Shown here in pieces: positions 54,545 to 64,000 of a stretch of DNA of 64,000 nt (position 1 is the first letter of the stretch; each line of letters opens with the position of its first letter). The stretch lies in contig BTPG01000004.1 of NCBI GenBank assembly GCA_036245525.1, forward strand, positions 209,590,825 through 209,654,824. Reading direction: 5' to 3'. The position numbers and the translations under genes are program-made. Source of the DNA: Semisulcospira habei (lineage: Eukaryota; Mollusca; Gastropoda; Semisulcospiridae). The notes below the pieces were generated by a model. It had not been told where the DNA came from, searched no databases, and worked only from the letters and a program-made list of their open reading frames with translations.

Positions 54545-54835
54545 GTTGCTAGATTAATTAATTCATTTATTTATTCATTCATCGATTCATCGATCTATCA
54601 AGTCATCGATTCATCGATCCATTTATTCATTCATCCATCCAACCATCCATCTAGCCATCCATCGGTCCATTTATCCATTCATCCATTGATCCAACCATTC
54701 ATCTATCCATCCGTTCGTCCGTCCGTCCGTCCGTCCTTATGTCCGTCCGTCCATCCATCCATCCATCCATTCATCTATCAATCCATCCATCCACATTTAT
54801 TATTAATCTATTTATTTATTTATCTATTTATTTAT
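54545..54835 (+). repeat. Degenerate tetranucleotide tract
   Basis: ATTC, ATCG, ATCC and CGTC units in blocks, ending in ATTT. T-rich sequence follows to 54950. Confidence 0.85.
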
Positions 54836-54969
54836 TTTGTTCTGTTTTGTTCGTTGTTCGTTGGGCGTTTTCTTTCACAGATTTTTTTCTGTTTTTTTTT
54901 TTGTTTTGTTTGTTTGTTCTTGTTTTTGTTTTGGTTTTTTTTTTTCCCTTTATCATGAGATACTTTGAT

Positions 54970-55022
54970 ATAGAACCTTACGGTTCAAAGCCGTATAGCC
55001 AACAGTCACAGATTAACGCACA
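54970..55022. mobile_element. Family E palindrome, decayed
   Basis: GAACCTTACGGTTCAAAGCC and CAACAGTCACAGATTAACGC resemble E with many mismatches. Confidence 0.5.
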
Positions 55023-55213
55023 AAACACCGACCAGATTATAAACAAAATAGACCGATATCTGGACCAGATCCACATCCGAATCCATGTATTGTTCCTCGA
55101 ACTTGACTGCAGACATTGCTGGTACTCGGAAAAAAAAAGTGCATAATGACAAATCAGCAGATCGAGGACATTAAGAGCAGTGCTGACGTAATTATGCGCT
55201 TGTGTAATTGTGT

Positions 55214-55305
55214 GCTGACGTAAGTGTGTGCTGGTCTGTGATTTTGGATCTGACGGCCTGTGGCCTATGGCCGTCAGATCCAAAATCACAGATAAAGCAG
55301 CACAC
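55214..55305. mobile_element. Family E palindrome, variant
   Basis: GGATCTGACGGCC pairs with GGCCGTCAGATCC, whereas other E copies have GGACCTTACGGC. Outer stem GGTCTGTGATTTT is standard on the left. Confidence 0.82.
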
Positions 55306-55744
55306 GTTTCTGACCTAAACGGAGATTAATTTCATACATGTAGCTGTGCATTATTATTCAGATCGAAGCCGAGATAGAGAAATGTCACCAGACAAGTATA
55401 GACCTGTCTGAAACTGTCTCTGCGTGCGAGAGCACAGGGGGTAGAAACCCACGAGTTGTGTGCGCCTGACGGGCTCCGAGCTTCAATAGAATATGTCGTA
55501 TACAATTAAAAATGGCAGCCGGTCAGGGGCACATAACTGGTGCATTTCCTGGCCCTGTGGTGAGCGAGAGAGGAAAAGTGCCGATGGCATTGATTTACTG
55601 ACAAACGCAGATTTTCAGCCTGCAAAAAAAAAATCCACAATGTCCTACGCTACGGTGAACACTGAGAGCCATCAGATCGGTGTATGCCTTGCAAAACCAG
55701 CGCCAACTGAATTCTTTTTTAAAAAATCAGTTTTCAATTCAGCA
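55306..55744. other. No feature recognised
   Basis: Non-coding. An 88-codon frame here has no recognisable domain. Confidence 0.45.
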
Positions 55745-56265
55745 ATAGAATTGAATTGAATTGAATTGAATTGAATTGAATTGAATTGAATTGAATTGAA
55801 TTGAACTCAACTCAACTCAACTCAACTCAGCTCAAATGGACTGACCTGAAATGACTTGACGACTTGAATTGAATTGAACTGAACTGAATTGATTTGAACT
55901 GAATTGATTTGAACTGAACTGATTTGAACTGAATTGATTTGAACTGAACTGATTTGAACTGAATTGATTGAATCAAATTGAATTGAGTTGATTGGATTGA
56001 ATTAAATTGAATTGAACTGAATTGGATTCAGCTCAACTCGATTCAACTCAGCTCAAATCAACTCAACTCTATTGACTTGAATTGACTCGAGTTGACTTGA
56101 ATCAAATCAAACTGAATAGAGTCGAAATGAATTGCAACAAAAACGTTATTATTCGTTATAACCCTTTCCTGCCACTGGACGTAAATTGAATTGAATTGAA
56201 TTAAATTGAATTGAATTGAATTCAATTGATTCAATTAACGTGCGTTGAATTGAATTGAATTGAGT
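55745..56265 (+). repeat. (GAATT)n pentanucleotide region
   Basis: Pure GAATT/TTGAA units at 55748-55802, then degenerate CAACT, GAACT and GATTT variants. A lone B left terminus (AACCCTTTCCTGCCACTGG) sits inside at about 56160-56180. Confidence 0.9.
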
Positions 56266-56284
56266 TGATAACCCTTATTATCCG

Positions 56285-56502
56285 TTAACCCCTTTCCTGC
56301 CAGTGGACGTATATTTTTATTTCTCAAATCCCCGTTTATTCAACGACCACCACAACCCTCCAAGGAACATGGATACAAATTGGTTTCAGCAAGAGACATA
56401 GATCCTCATGAGCCCCCGCGACAGCGGGGGCTCATGAGGATCTGTGTCTCTTGTATCCCAATCGTGTTCACTTTATTTTCTTGGGCAATAAAGGGGGGTT
56501 AA
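56285..56502. mobile_element. Family B MITE, complete, TTAA-bounded
   Basis: TTAACCCCTTTCCTGCCAGT left and GGCAATAAAGGGGGGTTAA right. Hairpin 56389-56455 with GACATAGATCC against GGATCTGTGTC. Confidence 0.9.
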
Positions 56503-56744
56503 CTCTTACACACAATAAGTTACGCAATATCGGTTGCAAAATCAACGGGATTTTGAGAGCTATATGATTATAATTTTATGCAAGTGGAGCTGGATGGATC
56601 GACCGCGATATTTCGAGAGTATACACGCTAGTATTGACTCTCAAAGTGCCCTCTGACGAATATACTTTGTAACGGAAATCACAAAATAAGGAAGGAAGGA
56701 GGCTTTCACTGCACACATGCAGCAAGGGGAAAATAGGCATTCTG

Positions 56745-57006
56745 CACCCCTTCACGGACTTTTTTTTTTTTTTTAACCACCGAAAGTTCAACGTCAAATA
56801 TTCCCAGCTGTCAAAGGAATACGGGCATAAAGGGGTTTCAGCAAGAGGCATAGATCCTCATGAGCCCCCCCCCCACCCACCCACCCACCCACCCACCCAC
56901 CCCCGCAACTGCAGGGGGGGGGCGGGGGGGGGGGGGCTCATGTCGATCTATACTTCTTGCAGTTATGGTTGGTGTTCAATTAACTCGTTAGTTATGAAGG
57001 GGTTAA
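56745..57006. mobile_element. Family B MITE with expanded GC apex
   Basis: Standard outer arms (GCAAGAGGCATAGATCC, GATCTATACTTCTTGC), but the five-C/five-G apex has grown. The left arm carries C runs with CCCA repeats (56867-56903); the right has runs of 8 and 13 G. Right end TGAAGGGGTTAA. Confidence 0.8.
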
Positions 57007-57311
57007 CTTTTTGTTTGTCTTTCACGTGTTTGTCACCGTCATCTCGTAGCATTGATTCAATAAGCAGGATGGTGTTTCTCTGTGAAAACAGCCCACACCG
57101 GCGTATAGGGCCTGCAGTGTGTATTCAGTGCGTGCTTGTCTGTCCGAGTGCGGTGCATTCAGTTCAAAGCTCCACATGAAATATGGATAGTGTACGTTAA
57201 TAAAATCATACCCTCGCTCTTTAGTTTTATTACAGGATGGTATTGTTCAATACGAGTGGTCACTCTGCATTTTGACAGCTCAGAAATTATAATTTGAACA
57301 TGTACAGCTAG
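57007..57311. other. No feature recognised
   Basis: Non-coding; nothing identified. Confidence 0.45.
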
Positions 57312-57400
57312 TCAATCAATCAATCAATCAATCAAATCAATCAACCAACCAACTTATCAATCAATCAGTCAATCGATCAGTCGGTCAGTCAGTCAATCAA
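57312..57400 (+). repeat. (AATC)n and AGTC-type tract
   Basis: TCAATCAATC units followed by CAGTCGGTCAGTC variants. Confidence 0.85.
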
Positions 57401-57413
57401 CCAATCAATTTTT

Positions 57414-57586
57414 TTAACCCATTCAGCACTTGACGCACTAAAGCAGGAGATGGGTCGACCATGATAATTCAAGGGTAGTGCCAGATTAGCTTGGCGCCTA
57501 ACGGCACCAAGCTAATCTGGCACTACCCTTGAATTATCATGGTCGACCCATCTCCTTCTATAGGGCCTCAGGGCTGAATGGGTTAA
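57414..57586. mobile_element. Family A MITE, complete, TTAA-bounded
   Basis: TTAACCCATTCAGCACTTGA left and CAGGGCTGAATGGGTTAA right. Stem 57450-57553; apex CTTGGCGCCTAACGGCACC. Compact, lacking the longer right spacer of other copies. Confidence 0.9.
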
Positions 57587-57668
57587 ATCTTTTGTATATT
57601 TTGTTTATGGAAACTCTTCGCCAACGAAACTCTTTCGTCCAAGGTTTGCAGATATAAAGTGGTGTCTC

Positions 57669-57735
57669 CAAAAGGCATAGATCATCATGAGCCCCCGCAT
57701 CTGCGGGGGCTCATGAGGATCTATGTCTCTTGCGG
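57669..57735. mobile_element. Family B hairpin
   Basis: AAAGGCATAGATCATCATGA to ATCTATGTCTCTTGC; apex GCCCCCGCATCTGCGGGGGC. Right spacer GGATTGTGTTCAG and CTCGGCAAGGGG are B-like. Confidence 0.82.
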
Positions 57736-58169
57736 TTGGATTGTGTTCAGTTTTTTTTTCTCGGCAAGGGGTAAAATATAATATAAAAAAAACTTAAACA
57801 AATTATTTTTTTTAAAAACACCTGAAAAATTTCAAGACAAACCTTTCACGGATCAAACAAACATACAAACAAAATAAAGAAGCAAGTAACCGAGCAAAAA
57901 AACAGGAAAAAAACAAAAACAGATAGTTCATGTTTTCTAATATTAGTCTTTTAGTTTCCCCTCTGTACCGAGAAGTATTTATTCAATAATCGCTGTGACC
58001 CTTGTCTATGACAGACTACACACTCCATATAGTGAGTGTGTCAGCTCGGTGTTGTTTGCTGAGACAGTCTCTTTCCTCCAGGCACAATCGATACGCAAGA
58101 TGTCTTCGCTCTGAACTCGCCCTAGGTCTTTACTTTTAAGTCGCTGGTACGCATGCTTTGGTGACGCGA
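57736..58169. other. No feature recognised
   Basis: A-rich non-coding DNA. Confidence 0.45.
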
Positions 58170-58276
58170 TTAACCCCTTCCCTGCCACTGCAAGTACATT
58201 TTTGTTTGTGAAATCTTGGTTCATTCAACGACCAGAAGCCAAAAGCGTCCACGAAATATGGATACAAATTGGGTGT
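58170..58276. mobile_element. Family B MITE left half, cut by a LINE
   Basis: TTAACCCCTTCCCTGCCACT through CAACGACC to GATACAAATTGG matches the B left half. It stops where the LINE poly(T) begins. Confidence 0.75.
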
Positions 58277-58277
<1 letters not shown>

Positions 58278-58319
<42 letters not shown>

Positions 58320-59180
58320 TCTTTGGTGTCTTGTGATCTGTTTGATGATATGGCTGTACAGAACAGTTCAGAAGACAAATTTGCCCAAGTTCAAGTGTAG
58401 GACACCTAGAGGTCGAGCTAGCACGGCGGACCTATCTCCTAAACTGTGAACAAGTCTTCGAATGACAGCTTGCAAAGTATTATATTTCGCCCCTAGGCTT
58501 AAGGTTGATATCCACGTGCAGTTGCCAGAGGCTCTCTCTCTTGGCTTGACTTCGCGAACGAAGATTTTATAGGAGTTGCCCACGACGTCTGCAGGCTTGT
58601 TCGTGGCTGCGGAGGCCAATCCGAGACAGGCAGGTTCGACCGCAGTGGCTGCAGGGGAAGGTCTGGCCAGGGTTCTGAGCTGCGGCATCTCTGTTTTTTC
58701 TCCTGAGCCGCTTGTCCTTAAGGCTAGCTCTGCGAGAGTCCTCAAAGGAGACAGCTGCCTTGTAAATGGTGGAGCGCCAGGTGTCACGGTCCGCAGCAAG
58801 CGAAGACCACTGGTGGTGGTCGATTTGGCAGGCACTAAGTGACTTCTTGAGACAGTCTTTGTATCTCTTCTTTGGTGCCCCTCTGTCACGGTGTCCAGTA
58901 GCAAGCTCGCCGAACAGGGTGATCTTTGGTAGGCGATGATCCTCCATCCTGGAGACATGCCCCGCCCAGCGGAGCTGTGTCCGCAGCAGCAAAGCCTCGA
59001 TGCTCACAGTTTCAGCCTGTTCAAGGACTTCGACGTTGGTGACATAGTCACTCCAGTGAATGCCCAGGATGGTACGCAGGCAGCGCTGGTGGAAGCGTTC
59101 GAGGAGTCGTAGTTGGCTGCGGTAGAGGGCCCAGAGGCAGGGACTGCTTAAGTAGCTGAGTCAAAGCTGGCCGTGAGCCT
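58278..59180 (-). pseudogene. LINE 3' fragment with C-terminal zinc finger
   Basis: On the minus strand the frame reads LLERFHQRCLRTILGIHW, LRWAGHVSRMEDHRLPK, APKKRYKDCLKKSL and then CSHCGRTCLSRIGLRSHE. The last is a C2H2-like finger that ends some non-LTR retrotransposon proteins. The stop lies at about 58567. About 250 bp of 3' untranslated sequence and a 41-base A tail (T run 58278-58318) follow. 5'-truncated near 59180, with no catalytic core. The frame is open over at least 147 codons, so it is not very old. Confidence 0.82.
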
Positions 59181-59326
59181 TGTCATCACATTGGTCTGTA
59201 CCGCTTCATTGTTTTCCAGTCAGTCCTTCAATTACTGCTCACACTGCGCTGTCCAGATTTTCAACCCAGCTTGTTTCCTCAGTCTGAGGCAGCAAATGGA
59301 GCGGCTCTCGCGCGGTCAGTTGAGGC

Positions 59327-59416
59327 GTAGATTCTCATAAGCTCCTGTCGCAAGAGGTATAGATTCCCATGACCCCTGCTTTGCAGTGGCTCATGAGGAT
59401 CTATGCCTATTGCAGA
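59327..59416. mobile_element. Family B hairpin with extra left arm
   Basis: GAGGCGTAGATTCTCATAAG precedes a full B hairpin at 59350-59416 (GCAAGAGGTATAGATTCCCA to ATCTATGCCTATTGC). Confidence 0.68.
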
Positions 59417-60097
59417 TGGGAAAGTTTGAAACTGTATCGCACACTCTGACATTTTGGAGGTAGTCGGAAATGAAAAAAAGACTGATACAGAGGAAGCAAA
59501 AGACTGAGACGCCAGAACTACATGCTTTGCTATTTGCGCAAATCATAAAAGATAGGCCGATGGCGACAGTTTTGGAGGAGTGCGTGTTTTCCTGTTTGTC
59601 TGTGCAATATTACTTAGTTTTCATCTTTAACATTTTTGTTTTGTTTGTTTTTATGTCTTCAGTTGTTTGTTTTCATTAATTCTATTCATTTTTCATTTCC
59701 ATTTCTTTGAAATTCTTGATTCTCTCTTCTTTTTTTTTTTGATTTACAGTGTTCATGTCGTCATTATCAAGTTTCTTTTCGGCAGTCTTCATTTCAGTCT
59801 GTTTATTTTCCTTTTTTCAATCTTCATTTCAATTTCTTCGGTCTCAAATTTCATTTCTCACTGTCAGTTTCCGTGTAGTAACTGCATGACTTGATTTTAC
59901 GTACAGAACAAAAAGACTGAATATTTTTTCATGCATAATAATTTACGGTCTAAAGCCGGAAATTCAGTAAATAGATTGTCCTAGTCTCATCAACGGTTCA
60001 GCCCCGTACGCTCTCGGGCTGTCATTGATCAAACGCTGCCAGCAGAGGGCGTCCCTAGACGGTTCCTTTGAGTGAGAAGTCAATCCCCGTGATCGCC
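59417..60097. other. No gene; T-rich stretch
   Basis: T-rich between about 59580 and 59860. A tiny dyad TTTACGGTCTAAAGCCGGAAA lies near 59942. Confidence 0.45.
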
Positions 60098-60168
60098 TGG
60101 GTGCTGGTCTGTGATTTTAGACCTTACGGCTAAAGCCGTTAGGTCCAAAATCACCGACCAGCACACAC
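60098..60168. mobile_element. Family E palindrome
   Basis: GGTGCTGGTCTGTGATTTTA with complement ending ACCAGCACAC; apex TTACGGCTAAAGCCGTTA. Confidence 0.82.
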
Positions 60169-60417
60169 TGTGTGTTCTAAGCCGTATTGTCCCAAATGTC
60201 TGACCACACACGGCTGAATGTGCCTGAAATGCTGTACGTATGCATTTATGTACAGCTTACTTCTCGTACAGATTGCGTCCGTTATAAGGTGCCGGTAAAT
60301 CAAAGTGGCCGCACAGCTGCAGTGCGGCCGAATTGATCATTGTTCAGGTCGTACTCGCCATAGGTAATAGATGTCCCTGTCCCCCAGAACCCGCCCGCTA
60401 GGGCCGTACTTTATCAC

Positions 60418-60462
60418 CCTGGTGCCGTGGACGTTAAATCCTGAAGTAATAGCAACTTCGTG
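60418..60462 (+). mobile_element. SINE 3' end fragment
   Basis: GGTGCCGTGGACGTTAAATCC matches the 3' block of the SINE at 16528 (GGTGCCGTGGACGTTAAACC on its sense strand). Confidence 0.6.
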
Positions 60463-60496
60463 TAGAACATGGTCGAATATCACTAAGAGTCACACA

Positions 60497-60710
60497 TTAA
60501 CCCATTCAGCCCTGACGACCTACAGCAGGAGATGGATCGACCATGATAATTCATGGGTAGTGCCAGATTAGCTTGGCGCCTGTCGGCGCCAAGCTAATTT
60601 GGCACTACCCTTGAATTATCATGGTCGATTCATCTCCTGCAACATGTGCATAGTCGTTAGATGACGCCTCCAAAATTTGGAAAATACGTGCGCCGGGCTG
60701 AATGAGTTAA
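60497..60710. mobile_element. Family A MITE, complete, TTAA-bounded
   Basis: TTAACCCATTCAGCCCTGAC left and CGGGCTGAATGAGTTAA right. Stem 60536-60632, with one unmatched change in each arm (TTCATGGG, AATTTGGC). Confidence 0.92.
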
Positions 60711-60855
60711 GAGTCGGATATAACAACATTTTTTCAGAGGTCCTCACAGCACTCTGTCTGTGTCAATTACTTCTCTTATAACAAACGTCAGATATGATAA
60801 AAAGAATTGTGGGGTCCCCTGGTGATTTGTCACAGCCGAAGTTATACTGTACAAT
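60711..60855. repeat. TATAACAA-type dispersed repeat, copy 3
   Basis: GTCGGATATAACAACATT, CTTATAACAAACGTC and GAAGTTATACTGTACAATG; shared phrases with 9163 and 12399. It abuts the A MITE. Confidence 0.5.
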
Positions 60856-60996
60856 GAAAATGGACGTTCATTTGTTTTTGTCAGTCTCTTGTTAAGTCTA
60901 GTAAATGTGGCCAACCCTAGTGAACAGAACGTCGCCTGTCTCGCAGACCAATCCTCTTACCCACCCACCCACCTACCCCCACCCCCCACCCCACAC

Positions 60997-60999
<3 letters not shown>

Positions 61000-61030
<31 letters not shown>
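61000..61030 (+). repeat. Short (CA)n with C-rich lead
   Basis: C-rich 60958-60998 then CA units to about 61029. Confidence 0.9.
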
Positions 61031-61031
<1 letters not shown>

Positions 61032-61079
61032 AGCCTACCCTATTGCCCCTATTGGGGTGACTAAATATTGTTTTCAAAC

Positions 61080-61159
61080 TTAACTCACTTCAGACGTAAG
61101 ACACACGGATACGCGGCAATAGCCGTGTATCCGTATGTCTTACGTCTGGAATGAGATAA
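61080..61159. mobile_element. Family F MITE, complete but divergent
   Basis: TTAACTCACTTCAGACGTAA left and TACGTCTGGAATGAGATAA right, 80 bp. GACGTAAGACA pairs with TGTCTTACGTC, replacing the GACGTGCTGCA of the other F copies on both arms. Confidence 0.82.
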
Positions 61160-61184
61160 AAGACTTGAACGTAAAAAAATCACA

Positions 61185-61530
61185 CTACAGCCATAACTAT
61201 TCAAAAGAAACACTTCTATCGCAGATGCTTACAAAACGCTACATATAGCTATGGTTGATTTAGATACAGCAGAATACTGTCTACGTCGTCTTTATGTCCA
61301 GTGATTTGACAATGACTAGCTCCGTTTTATAAATGCAATGTTGTCTGTAACAAGACAGAGCTTAAAATAGACATGACGCCTTAACGGCTGTGCAGAATAA
61401 ACAATTATGATTAGGTGTGTGCGTTTGCCGTGTATCCAGACTGCCGTAGAACTTCATTAGGTGTGTCGACAGTGCATAACAAATACAAACGGTGCTGAAA
61501 TTTGTCTTCAGATATACGAGTAATGGTGAC
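61185..61530 (+). repeat. Dispersed repeat Q, copy 2
   Basis: Homologous in many blocks to 27285-27650, same orientation. No open frame of interest. Confidence 0.6.
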
Positions 61531-61617
61531 GTGAACGTGACGTAAATGGTGACGTACACGTGCACTGTACCTCCAACAGGTACATGAAACAATGCCTTAA
61601 ATTTACTCCAGTCCTTA

Positions 61618-61775
61618 TTAACACATTCTGCCCCTGGTCCGAAATCCGCAAATATTGAAGTTGCCCCCTGAAGACTGTATTATAACTTATAGGCGCCAAG
61701 CTATTCTGGCACAACCCTTGAACTATTACGCTCGATCCATGTCTTGCCGTAGCGTGTCTGAGTTGAATGAGTTAA
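61618..61775. mobile_element. Family A MITE, left arm lost
   Basis: TTAACACATTCTGCCCCTGG left and CTGAGTTGAATGAGTTAA right; only the right hairpin arm (GGCGCCAAGCTATTCTGGC) remains. Confidence 0.75.
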
Positions 61776-62017
61776 GCCGTGTGTTAATACTTACGAAGGA
61801 CCCGACCAGGTCGTTTCGCGCGATAGCGTACTATTTATTTTTTTTATTTTTTTAAAAATATTTTTGGGCATTTACTGATACATGTATTACACAAACACAC
61901 GTACATTACAAACAACAGACGAAGACAAGAATGGTAGTGACAATGCGAAGTACATTGTGGGACACTGAGGTACAATGAATGGCCATTATTAATGCAGTAA
62001 CACAAGATAACGGTGCA

Positions 62018-62167
62018 GATTATATTATATTATATTATATTATATTATGTTATGTTATATTATATTATATTATATTATATTATATTATATTATATTATAT
62101 TATATTATATTATATTATATTATATTATATTATATTATATTATATTATATTATATTATATTATATTA
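62018..62167 (+). repeat. (ATATT)n pentanucleotide tract
   Basis: About 150 bp of TATAT/TATTA units with a GTTATG break near 62047. Confidence 0.95.
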
Positions 62168-62221
62168 TTAGAAGCAACAATCTAAGCTTAATATTTTCGA
62201 AAACGCGTGGCGCATCTAGGC

Positions 62222-62272
62222 ACCATGATCCTTCAAGGGTGGTGCCAAAATAGTTTGGCGCCTATTGGCCTA
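62222..62272. mobile_element. Family A half copy
   Basis: CACCATGATCCTTCAAGGG and AGTTTGGCGCC; the right arm is lost just beyond the apex. Confidence 0.65.
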
Positions 62273-62594
62273 ATTCGATAAAGTAAAAATCCGTGTGCGG
62301 ACCTCCGCTCTCCTGAAGGAAGAGACAGTTTCAGCCCTGCCCAATACGTCATCAGCCCACCACCTGTCAAGCAGGGCAGCTCCTTGTCGTCTAAGTATGA
62401 CAGAGTTAGTTGCCCCTAGCTCTGGGAAATGTTCACTTCCTGGAAAGAGTGTGTGAAGAATACAGATATCGGCCATATGGTGTGCTGCTTTGTGATTGTG
62501 AAACCTTTCTTCTCCAGACTGTCACGTTTGCTGGTCTGTGAGTTAAGCGCGCCGAACGTACTTTGAATTTTACATGGGAAAACTCAACTTTCAA

Positions 62595-62863
62595 TAAAAC
62601 CAGCCCAGTAAGTCCCGCCGCACATCAACAAGAGCCGTTGTTGCACGTCAATTATTTGGACACTCCTACTGATGATTTTTGTCCCCTCGGAATAAAGGAG
62701 AGTTAGAAACGATAAACGTTTAGGACTTAACGTCTTTTGTCCACCACGAAGGTGATTTCGAAGAAGGGGCACCGAAATAGGGTCTGAACAAATTTTGGAT
62801 ACGAACCCGGGACCTTTCGGGCGAGAGTCGAACGGCTCTAACACCGAGCCAACCAGGTCGCCC
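62595..62863 (-). mobile_element. tRNA-derived SINE, third type
   Basis: Minus-strand head GGGCGACCTGGTTGGCTC (box A region) and CCCGGGTTCGTATCC (box B region), about 67 bp in all. The body runs to the left and contains AAGACGTTAAGTCC, like the 3' block of the other SINEs. Left end uncertain. Confidence 0.65.
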
Positions 62864-62929
62864 GAGTTGGGTAGAGGGTAGAGATGAGAGTTCATAGTCA
62901 AATTCATATATAAGTAAATGTTGGGCGCG

Positions 62930-62966
62930 CTTTAAGACCTTACGACTGAGAGACGGTAAGGCTTCC
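62930..62966. repeat. Small E-like dyad
   Basis: AGACCTTACG and CGGTAAGGCTT around ACTGAGAGA. Confidence 0.45.
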
Positions 62967-63872
62967 CTACACGGAGGAACGAAATACGCAAGAAACGAAA
63001 CATTTTCATTGCATCGAAATGCCTTCTCCGCACACGCAGAAACGCGGTGAAAATTCATATCGATTGGTACAGGGGAGGTAACTCTTCACAGACACATTCT
63101 CTGGTTCTATCGGTGGATATCGGGTCATATTTCTGACTACTGACGCTTAAAAATCTAAACATATAAGACAGGTGTGCCTTCGCTCACACAATACAAGTGA
63201 ATTCCCAACCATATCAAATAAACTTAAGAGCTTTTAAACAGGGATGGTTCAAGTGAATCGAGGCTGCCGCCGTCTCTAAGCGATAGCTGCCATCTTGTAG
63301 GCTTCGCAGCGAAAGCTGATGAAAGTGGGGTTCAGAAAACTGACCCGGCCAAAATCGTATTTTGGTGTTACTTTAGTGATGATTGTTTACAGATTCCATT
63401 TCGAAAATGATCCTCCCGCTTAAATCTTACAGAATCGTGTGTCACATCACGCGTTTTGTTTGCCATAATCGACCTACGAAAGTCATTTCGTCATACTACC
63501 GCGAGTGTTTGGCTTGTATAGCGACAGACGAACGACGCTGATTGGGCAGCGGGTAAAAATGGTTCAGGGAAATGTTTCGGGAATAGAAACAGGTTGTATT
63601 GCTCGAAATGTGCCGTTTCGCATTTCGTGAAACGGTAAACTGTAGGAGGAATGTCTGAAATGCGCTCGTTTCGACAAAATGTTCCATTTCATGTCTCCGT
63701 GTGAGGAGGCTCTAAGGGGGCGGTGGCGGGGGCGGGGGGAGGGGGGGGGGCTCAGCTTACACACCATCAACACATATACAAAGTACGTGCGGTCGTCCTC
63801 CCTCAGGGGATTATGAGGATCAGTGCAATTGTTTTTTAGTGCAAGTGAGTGGCTCTCGCTACGCAGCGCGCC
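62967..63872. other. No gene recognised
   Basis: Non-coding, with a G-rich tract at 63714-63748 and one B-like arm (GGGATTATGAGGATCAGTGC) near 63800. Confidence 0.45.
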
Positions 63873-63953
63873 AAAGGTCTTCGGGCCGACGATGGCCTTA
63901 GTGGGCCCGCGCACGTCTGTGCTCGGGCCCACTGCGGCCGCCGTCGGCCCGAA
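63873..63953. mobile_element. Family D GC-rich palindrome
   Basis: AGGTCTTCGGGCCGACG pairs with CGTCGGCCCGAAGACCT. The inner GTGGGCCCGCGCAC stem has one mismatch. Confidence 0.85.
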
Positions 63954-64000
63954 GACCTACTGCCACTAGGGATAGGAGATTGATAGATAAATGGTTTTTA

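Noticed and set aside
58278..59200. Target duplication ATTGG for the LINE inside the B element
   Set aside because: Only five bases match, and the B element does not clearly resume on the far side.
62797..62863. Possible tRNA gene on the minus strand
   Set aside because: tRNA-like head followed by a SINE body with the shared GACGTTAA block; treated as SINE.

Overview
The window looks like intergenic DNA from a repeat-rich animal genome, most likely a marine invertebrate; mollusc or another lophotrochozoan is a guess from the repeat types. The signs are several clades of non-LTR retrotransposon (RTE, L2/CR1-like, L1-Tx1-like), tRNA-derived SINEs, THAP and SWIM-type exons with GT splice donors, long microsatellites and very many small palindromic elements. 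I found no convincing host gene. Every open reading frame I can interpret belongs to a mobile element, and most other frames are translations of microsatellites or palindromes.

Dominant theme: short palindromic elements, about one per kilobase, in at least a dozen families. I name them here by letter. A: stem starts GACCATGATARTTCAAGGG, apex CTTGGCGCC. B: stem GCAAGAGGCATAGATCC, apex CCCCCGC. C: TTAACCCTTTGGCTGTCGG with apex CCTGCAGG. D: GCAGTGGGCCCGCGCAC. E: GGTCTGTGATTTTGGACC. F: GACGTGCTGCATTCGGATA. G: CGCATCAATAGCTGCGGAAG. H: CTGACGAGCAAAAGAAATGC. J: CTCAGTGCTGGACATACACA. K: GAAACACGCTTAGAAAAGAC. I, L, M, N and R are seen once or twice. The best-preserved A, B, C, F and N copies, and one of the two G copies, are bounded by TTAA or a near match and start CCC or CTC, as expected of MITEs moved by a TTAA-targeting transposase (piggyBac-like or Kolobok-like). 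H looks TA-flanked. Copies differ from one another, yet the two arms of one copy usually carry the same variant bases.

Layout: 0-4 kb, scattered palindromes including a 153-bp one. 4.3-8.2 kb, a three-level nest: an RTE element with an intact 1004-residue endonuclease/reverse transcriptase frame sits in an L2-like LINE, which sits in an older repeat whose unoccupied copy lies near 48 kb. 8.3-13 kb, MITEs, including one inserted into another at TTAA. 13.3-14.9 kb, a decayed CR1-like LINE between two (GA)n tracts. 16.5 kb, a complete tRNA-SINE with an 11-bp target duplication. 17.7-19.4 kb, an element with about 64-bp inverted repeats carrying a THAP first exon at one end and a SWIM-type first exon at the other, reading towards each other. 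21.6-22.3 kb, an L2-like LINE 3' end. 22.6-28.8 kb, B and A MITEs. 28.9-31.5 kb, a non-coding element with identical 461-bp direct terminal repeats. 31.7-36.5 kb, GATA/GGAT tracts and MITEs. 37.4-40.6 kb, a decayed L1-Tx1-like LINE with a 14-bp target duplication, interrupted by a SINE scrap. 40.7-51.3 kb, MITEs, including a tandem trio of A hairpins. 51.5-52.1 kb, a (CTA)n tract. 53.2-53.6 kb, a tRNA-SINE. 55.7-56.3 kb, GAATT repeats. 58.3-59.2 kb, a LINE 3' fragment. 60-64 kb, further MITEs, a SINE and an ATATT tract.

All calls come from reading the sequence; no searches or alignments were run. Palindrome boundaries are accurate to a few bases, and homology calls rest on recognised motifs.
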